Source: CAYSNP01 sp050945855 (lineage in GTDB: Bacteria; Bacillota; Clostridia; Christensenellales; DTU072). From it: a stretch of DNA of 17,243 nucleotides. The notes below the pieces were generated by a model, which was not told where the DNA came from, did not search any database, and saw nothing but the letters and a program-made list of their open reading frames with translations. A program made the translations under genes and the position numbers. Shown in pieces: positions 13,018 through 17,243 of the stretch. Each line of letters opens with the position of its first letter. Position 1 is the first letter of the stretch. The stretch lies in the NCBI GenBank assembly GCA_050945855.1, contig JBMNTS010000024.1:1-17243 (forward strand), read 5' to 3'.

Positions 13018-14193
13018 TCAAGCGACGTCCCTCTTTTTGAACACCAAAAAGGTGGAGGCAACAAACACCGCAAGGTATGCGGACAATATGCCCAGACTCA
13101 GCCAGAAATCGGCCCCGCCCGTAAGAGAGCCTGCGGAAAACCCGAAAACCATAGGGCTTACAGTAAAATATTCCGCAAGCATGCCTATGGAATAACTGAA
13201 TAAAAACCTTGAGAGTCCGAAAAAGGAAAGCACAAGATTGGTTATGCCCATATTAATCAAAACGGGTATAATTATCCCTATCACGTTGCTTTTGGTAATG
13301 GTGGACAAAGACATCGCGAAAACGGCGTATCCCCAAATCTGCACCAGCAAGCTGCCTATTACCAAAAACAGGATAAAATTGCTGCTCGCGACAAAGGCGC
13401 GGGACGCGTTGAAAACATATATTACTTTGTCAAACACCACATTCTTATACGCGATAATGCCGAAAATGTAAGCTATCACTATCGCGGTGATAAAAAAGGC
13501 GGTGGCCAGGCTCAGCGCGGCAAGCAGCTTGGCGGCGGTGAGCTTATCGCGGGAAAGCGGTCTGATCATAACCATTTTCAGCGTGCCTTTTTTTATTTCC
13601 TTGCCGTACGCGTTGGCGCCGCAAACTATGCCGTATATAATAATCGCGCTGCCCATAACGGACAGATACAAGGACATAAAGCCCTGCGCGGTCTTTTGGT
13701 TTAAGGAATTAAGAGCCAGCGCCGCCATGCCCGAATAGGGACGGAAGGGAGTATCGTACAGCTTTTTATCCACTACATACTGCCACATGGCAAGTTCCGC
13801 CTTAGCGGTATAAAGCGTATCGTTGCCCCTGTAAAAATATTTGTCTTTAACCGTTTCCGCCTTGACCTGCTCATAATACTGCCGCGCGCTCTCAAGCATC
13901 ATCCGCGCGGCCTGCTCGGTTACCGTATACGCTCCCTGCTCGTAATCAAAGCTAAGCCCGGGGATAACTTCCTCCTCCGCAAAAGGCGCTTCTTCCTCCT
14001 CTTCCGGGAGCGGCATGCTTTCATCTCCCGCGGGAGCATCGCCGGGTCTTTCCGCGGGCAGGGTCACTTCGGTGGATATATTAAACATACCGTTAATCAA
14101 CAAAATGGCAAGCACCGCGATTATCGCAAGCACAATAAGCCCTTTTGTCGATATCATTTTTTTGATTTCCCACAAATACAGCTTGCTAAACAT
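13018..14193 (-). CDS. ABC-2 type transporter permease
   Basis: A 391-residue membrane partner of the ATPase encoded just upstream, with which it overlaps by 8 bases. Membrane helix 1 is at about 17-36 (STKGLIVLAIIAVLAILLIN). Residues about 40-165 form a large, probably external, domain that includes a very acidic, Pro-rich stretch (PLPEEEEEAPFAEEE, 61-75). Five more hydrophobic segments follow between about 172 and 385, in the usual ABC-2 pattern, with AYGKEIKKGTLKMVMIRPLS (195-214) the characteristic cytoplasmic coupling region. The C-terminus is a short basic tail (FKKRDVA). Such pairs export lipids, peptides or antibiotics; the substrate cannot be told from sequence. The acidic loop is unusual for bacitracin-type exporters and could bind cations or a cationic ligand. 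Confidence 0.9.
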   Translation of the reverse strand: MFSKLYLWEIKKMISTKGLIVLAIIAVLAILLINGMFNISTEVTLPAERPGDAPAGDESMPLPEEEEEAPFAEEEVIPGLSFDYEQGAYTVTEQAARMMLESARQYYEQVKAETVKDKYFYRGNDTLYTAKAELAMWQYVVDKKLYDTPFRPYSGMAALALNSLNQKTAQGFMSLYLSVMGSAIIIYGIVCGANAYGKEIKKGTLKMVMIRPLSRDKLTAAKLLAALSLATAFFITAIVIAYIFGIIAYKNVVFDKVIYVFNASRAFVASSNFILFLVIGSLLVQIWGYAVFAMSLSTITKSNVIGIIIPVLINMGITNLVLSFFGLSRFLFSYSIGMLAEYFTVSPMVFGFSAGSLTGGADFWLSLGILSAYLAVFVASTFLVFKKRDVA

Positions 14194-15154
14194 TTTGCCC
14201 TCCGGTCAGCTCAAAAAACGCGTCCTCCAGGGATACTTCCTTTTTCTTTACCGCGTAAACGTTTACTCCGCCCAGCACCAGCTCCCTTGTAAGGCTGCTT
14301 ACAGGCTCGTCGGTACGCGCCACTATATCCCCGCCTTCTTCCACGGCGTCTATCCCGAATTTTTCTTTAAGCAGGGATATGGCAAGCGCTTTGTTGTCCG
14401 TGGAGATAATCACGCTCGCGCCGCCTTTCCCGGCCCGCAATTCCTCTATGCTTCGCTCGCCCACTATCCTGCCTTTGTTAATGATAATTACCCTGTCGCA
14501 CATCAGCTCCATTTCCGCAAGCTGATGGCTGCTGACCATAATCGCCATGCCTTCCTCATGGGCGAATTTTTTGAGCATGTCCCTGATTTCTTTAATGCCC
14601 ACAGGGTCCAGCCCGTTGGCGGGCTCGTCCAAAATCAGCAGTTTGGGCTTCCTGAGTATGGCTTGCGCTATCCCTAAACGCTGTTTCATGCCCAGCGAAT
14701 ATTTTTTTACAAGGTCCTTTCTGCGCTCGTAAAGCCCTACGGTTTTTAAAACCTCGTCTATCCGTTCTTTTAAGTTTTCCACCCCGCCGGTAATCGCGCC
14801 GAAGTATTTAAGGTTTTGCTCTCCGCTCATATCCACGTACAGGTCGGGCGACTCAATGACGCCTCCCACCTCGCGCATAGCCTGCTCTTTTTGCTTTTGC
14901 ACGCTGTGACCCTGAATAAAAACCTCACCCGAAGAAGGGGCGGCAAGCGATGTGATAATTTTTATCGCCGTGCTTTTGCCCGCTCCGTTGGGCCCTAAGA
15001 ATCCTAATATCTCGCCTTCCCGCACAAAAAAGGAGGCGTCGATTAAAGCGTGAACGTACCTGAACTTACCGTTAATCTGCAAAGTCTTATACGTTTTGCC
15101 GATATTTTTTGCTTCCAGCACCTTTTCGCCGAAAAAAGCTCTTGTCTGTTCCAA
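14186..15154 (-). CDS. ABC transporter ATP-binding protein
   Basis: A 322-residue ATPase of the BcrA/NatA (CcmA) type. Motifs are Walker A GPNGAGKST (54-62), Q-loop region near 100 (VGGVIESPDLY), signature YSLGMKQRL (152-160), Walker B LLILDEP (172-178) and the H-loop SSHQL (about 209-213). Residues beyond about 225 form the extra C-terminal domain common in drug and lipid exporters. The frame starts with TTG at 15152-15154. It is preceded by AGGAGAATAA, and no ATG lies before the conserved strand, so TTG is the likely start. It begins 17 bases after the FAD-oxidase stop and overlaps the permease by 8 bases. That places it in one long minus-strand operon, although a functional tie to the oxidase is not evident. 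Confidence 0.95.
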   Translation of the reverse strand: MEQTRAFFGEKVLEAKNIGKTYKTLQINGKFRYVHALIDASFFVREGEILGFLGPNGAGKSTAIKIITSLAAPSSGEVFIQGHSVQKQKEQAMREVGGVIESPDLYVDMSGEQNLKYFGAITGGVENLKERIDEVLKTVGLYERRKDLVKKYSLGMKQRLGIAQAILRKPKLLILDEPANGLDPVGIKEIRDMLKKFAHEEGMAIMVSSHQLAEMELMCDRVIIINKGRIVGERSIEELRAGKGGASVIISTDNKALAISLLKEKFGIDAVEEGGDIVARTDEPVSSLTRELVLGGVNVYAVKKKEVSLEDAFFELTGGQNV

Positions 15155-15171
15155 ATTATTCTCCTATTATT

Positions 15172-16908
15172 TCACCATTTGTCGCGCGCGAACACCTTTT
15201 CCTCATCCTTTAAGTCCAAAGCAAGGGTGCCGCCCGGGTTCATTATGTTCTTGGGGTCGAAATGGTTTTTGAGCGCCTTAAACAGCTTCAGCTGGTTGGA
15301 GCCTATCTGCCCTTCCAGATAAGGGGCAAACAGCTTGCCTATACCGTGGTGGTGACTCATGGTCGCTCCCGATTTCTGTATGGCGGAGAGTATGCCTCTC
15401 TGGTAATCCAGAAAGTCCTGCACCCCCTTGTCCTTGGTGAAGAATATCCAGTAGAGGTTTGCCCCCTGCGGATAAGCGTGGGAAAGATGGGTCATACATA
15501 TAGTATGAGGACGGGACAGGCAATAATCCATAACTTCCTTATGCACCTTGCTCATATTGTCCCAGCTTACCGAACACTCCATAGTCTCCGTGGTGATGCC
15601 GAAATCCATCAGCGCGTCCCTCAGATACGGGTCGGTAAATCTGCCGTGCTCCCATTTGGATACGGGGTAGCCTGTCAGCGGGAAACCGCCGTGCTTGCGG
15701 CATATTCTCCCGATTTTGCGCCTTTGATTTTTGGCAAAGCCTTTTTCCCCTTCGGACCAGGCTATAAGTATGCTCTTTTTGCCCGTGATATATCCCAGCG
15801 CCTTTAGCAGACTGCCCAATACGGGTATATCGTCCACGCTGTACATTTTGGTCATAACCTCGGTTTCGTTGCCGTCGCTTATACGGAACACGGAGGGGTG
15901 ACCGAATTCGCTTTGCATAATTTCCCTGCCCGCCGCCTGCGCGTCCTCAAAGGTGCGGAACATATAGCTGAACTTTTTGCGGTTTTGCTTGGTAAGCCGG
16001 AAAACTTTCAGGGTCACTTGAGTCAATACGCCGAAGGTGCCTTCGCTGCCCATCATAATCTGATTGATGTCCGGACCCGTCGCCTTGGCGGGATAGGTGT
16101 CCGTCACAATGGGGCCGTTGAGGGGAGTAATATACTTCTGCCCCATAACTATATGTTCTATCTTGCCGTAATAGGTGGAGTTCTGTCCCGCGCCGCGCGT
16201 GACAACCCAGCCGCCTACCGAGGAATATTCAAAGGATTGGGGGAAATGTCCGCAGGTATACGCCCGCTTTGCGCCGAACTCTTTTTGGGCGTTGTTGAGC
16301 AGTTCTTCCAGCCTGGGGCCGCTTATGCCGGGCTGAACGGTTATGGTCTGATTGATTTCGTTAAATTCTATAACCTTATTAAACCTCCTGCCCAAATCCA
16401 GGGAAATGCCGCCCTTTACGCATTCGGTGCCGCGGGTGACGCTGGAGCCGCCGCTGTAGATATACAAAGGCACCTCTTCCTCATGCGCGAACCGCACCAG
16501 CTTTTCTATCTGCTCCTCGCTGTCCGGATAAAGCACGGCGTCGGGCACGTTCTCCACGATTTTTTTGGTAAGCCTTATTATATCGTAGCCGCTTTTGCCG
16601 TAAGCCACCCTCAGGCGGTCATATTTATCCGTGGTGATGTACTCCTTGCCCACGATTGCGGTAAGTTTTTTTAGTTGCGCGTCCGAAAGTTTTACGGGCG
16701 CGTCGTATTCCACCTTGTCGTAACCGGTATCCTTGGGCGTGACAAAGTCCTCGTCCTTCATATCGAAGGCTTCCTTAAGCACGCCGTAAAGCGTTTCCTT
16801 GGGAACTTTAAACGCCTCGGGGTCTCCCCATTTTGATAATTCCCTGTAGCTGCCCTTGGGCGCGCGCGTTTCCTGCCAATTGGGTCTGAACCCTTTATAG
16901 TTAGACAT
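15172..16908 (-). CDS. FAD-linked oxidase, alkyl-DHAP synthase-like
   Basis: A 578-residue flavoenzyme of the vanillyl-alcohol-oxidase/PCMH superfamily. The FAD-binding domain (about 120-300) contains VLYPDSEEQIEKLV, LYIYSGGSSVTRGTE (148-162) and the long conserved block GHFPQSFEYSSVGGWVVTRG (220-239). The C-terminal domain ends with MSHHHGIGK (His519-521) and DPKNIMNPGG (about 551-560). The HHH cluster and the GH-P-S-E block resemble alkyldihydroxyacetone-phosphate synthase (ADPS), the ether-lipid enzyme, more than D-lactate dehydrogenases or GlcD. The Firmicute proteins placed beside FGGY kinases may instead act on sugar or polyol phosphates, so the exact reaction is open. GGAGGG precedes the ATG, and the start overlaps the kinase stop by 8 bases. 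Confidence 0.88.
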   Translation of the reverse strand: MSNYKGFRPNWQETRAPKGSYRELSKWGDPEAFKVPKETLYGVLKEAFDMKDEDFVTPKDTGYDKVEYDAPVKLSDAQLKKLTAIVGKEYITTDKYDRLRVAYGKSGYDIIRLTKKIVENVPDAVLYPDSEEQIEKLVRFAHEEEVPLYIYSGGSSVTRGTECVKGGISLDLGRRFNKVIEFNEINQTITVQPGISGPRLEELLNNAQKEFGAKRAYTCGHFPQSFEYSSVGGWVVTRGAGQNSTYYGKIEHIVMGQKYITPLNGPIVTDTYPAKATGPDINQIMMGSEGTFGVLTQVTLKVFRLTKQNRKKFSYMFRTFEDAQAAGREIMQSEFGHPSVFRISDGNETEVMTKMYSVDDIPVLGSLLKALGYITGKKSILIAWSEGEKGFAKNQRRKIGRICRKHGGFPLTGYPVSKWEHGRFTDPYLRDALMDFGITTETMECSVSWDNMSKVHKEVMDYCLSRPHTICMTHLSHAYPQGANLYWIFFTKDKGVQDFLDYQRGILSAIQKSGATMSHHHGIGKLFAPYLEGQIGSNQLKLFKALKNHFDPKNIMNPGGTLALDLKDEEKVFARDKW

Positions 16909-17243
16909 TATTACCCTCCGTTCTTATAGTTTTGATGGTTTTGTATATATTCCTCAGCTTTTTGTAATGCCCTTTATAGACATTTTGATATATTTTCCGA
17001 TATACCGCCGTGATTTCGGGGTTGGGCTCAAAGGTCTTGGAGCGGTGCACCATAGACGCTATAGCCTCATCAAAGCCGGAGTACTCGCCCATGCCCACAA
17101 AAGCGCAGATTGCCGCGCCCAGCCCGCTGGTCTCGTACGTCTGCGCCCTGACCACGGGCAGCCCGAACATATCCGCGGTAAGCTGGCACACTATATCGCT
17201 TGCCGCGCCTCCGCCTGAGATGGTAAGCGCGCGTATATCCATT
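16901..17243 (-). CDS. FGGY-family carbohydrate kinase, C-terminal part
   Basis: Only about 113 C-terminal residues are in the window; the gene runs off the right edge. The block IRALTISGGGAASDIVCQLTADMFGLPVVR, at the start of the visible part, is the FGGY C-terminal signature (GGGA-S--W-Q--AD--G-PV). It forms part of the ATP-binding lobe of glycerol, xylulose and related kinases. SGLGAAICAFVGMGEYSGFDEAIASM and FEPNPEITAVYRKIYQNVYKGHYKKL also fit. These enzymes phosphorylate sugars or polyols; substrate specificity lies in the missing N-terminal part. The ending KIYQNVYKGHYKKLRNIYKTI is usual for family members that sit beside FAD-linked oxidases. A start Met near the window edge is not credible as the real start. 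The stop overlaps the next gene by 8 bases. Confidence 0.88.
   Translation of the reverse strand, partial: MDIRALTISGGGAASDIVCQLTADMFGLPVVRAQTYETSGLGAAICAFVGMGEYSGFDEAIASMVHRSKTFEPNPEITAVYRKIYQNVYKGHYKKLRNIYKTIKTIRTEGNNV

Noticed and set aside
13017..13073. Longer queT start 19 codons upstream
   Set aside because: It would overlap the permease by about 55 bases and adds residues before the QueT family start; the ATG next to the permease stop fits better.

Overview
The window looks like chromosomal DNA from an uncultured low-to-mid GC Firmicute, most likely a Clostridia relative. The signs are strong Shine-Dalgarno sites (AGGAGG type), sigma-A promoters with 17-bp spacers, the rpsF-ssb-rpsR order, a greA-lysS pair, a QueT-type transporter and a PepV-like dipeptidase. 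Placement below class is inference. Almost all of it is housekeeping sequence. I see no phage, insertion sequence, CRISPR array, rRNA or tRNA.

Layout. (1) 1-2132, minus strand: serS, then a membrane/coiled-coil protein of unknown function, then the first 37 codons of a DUF1624-like membrane acyltransferase that runs off the left edge. (2) 2133-2325: an intergenic GC-rich island with inverted repeats and a possible gene remnant. (3) 2326-3533, plus strand: rpsF-ssb-rpsR with its own promoter, a leader hairpin and a shared bidirectional terminator. S18 carries an unusual insertion. (4) 3551-9112, minus strand: a four-gene run of apgM, alaS, an M20 dipeptidase and a DUF3810 metalloprotease-like membrane protein, from one promoter. 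AlaRS is very short: it lacks the C-terminal domains and apparently the linker before the editing domain. (5) 9185-9446: two tiny convergent genes (44 and 22 codons) sharing a bidirectional terminator. (6) 9513-10383, plus strand: a solo 266-aa protein of unknown function with a very good promoter. (7) 10421-12459, minus strand: greA-lysS from one near-consensus promoter. (8) 12525-17243, minus strand: an FGGY kinase (cut by the right edge), an ADPS-like FAD oxidase, an ABC exporter (ATPase and permease) and queT, all tightly spaced or overlapping.

How they work together: three aminoacyl-tRNA synthetases (Ser, Ala, Lys), two ribosomal proteins, SSB and GreA make this a translation/transcription-rich stretch. 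The leaders of all three synthetase transcription units look too short to hold T-boxes. The FGGY kinase and FAD oxidase overlap by 8 bases and probably share a polyol/glycerol-type pathway.

I do not see a clear new multi-gene system. The best second-look items are the tiny convergent gene pair beside the unknown 266-aa protein, the minimal AlaRS, the S18 insertion and the structured intergenic island at about 2146-2290.
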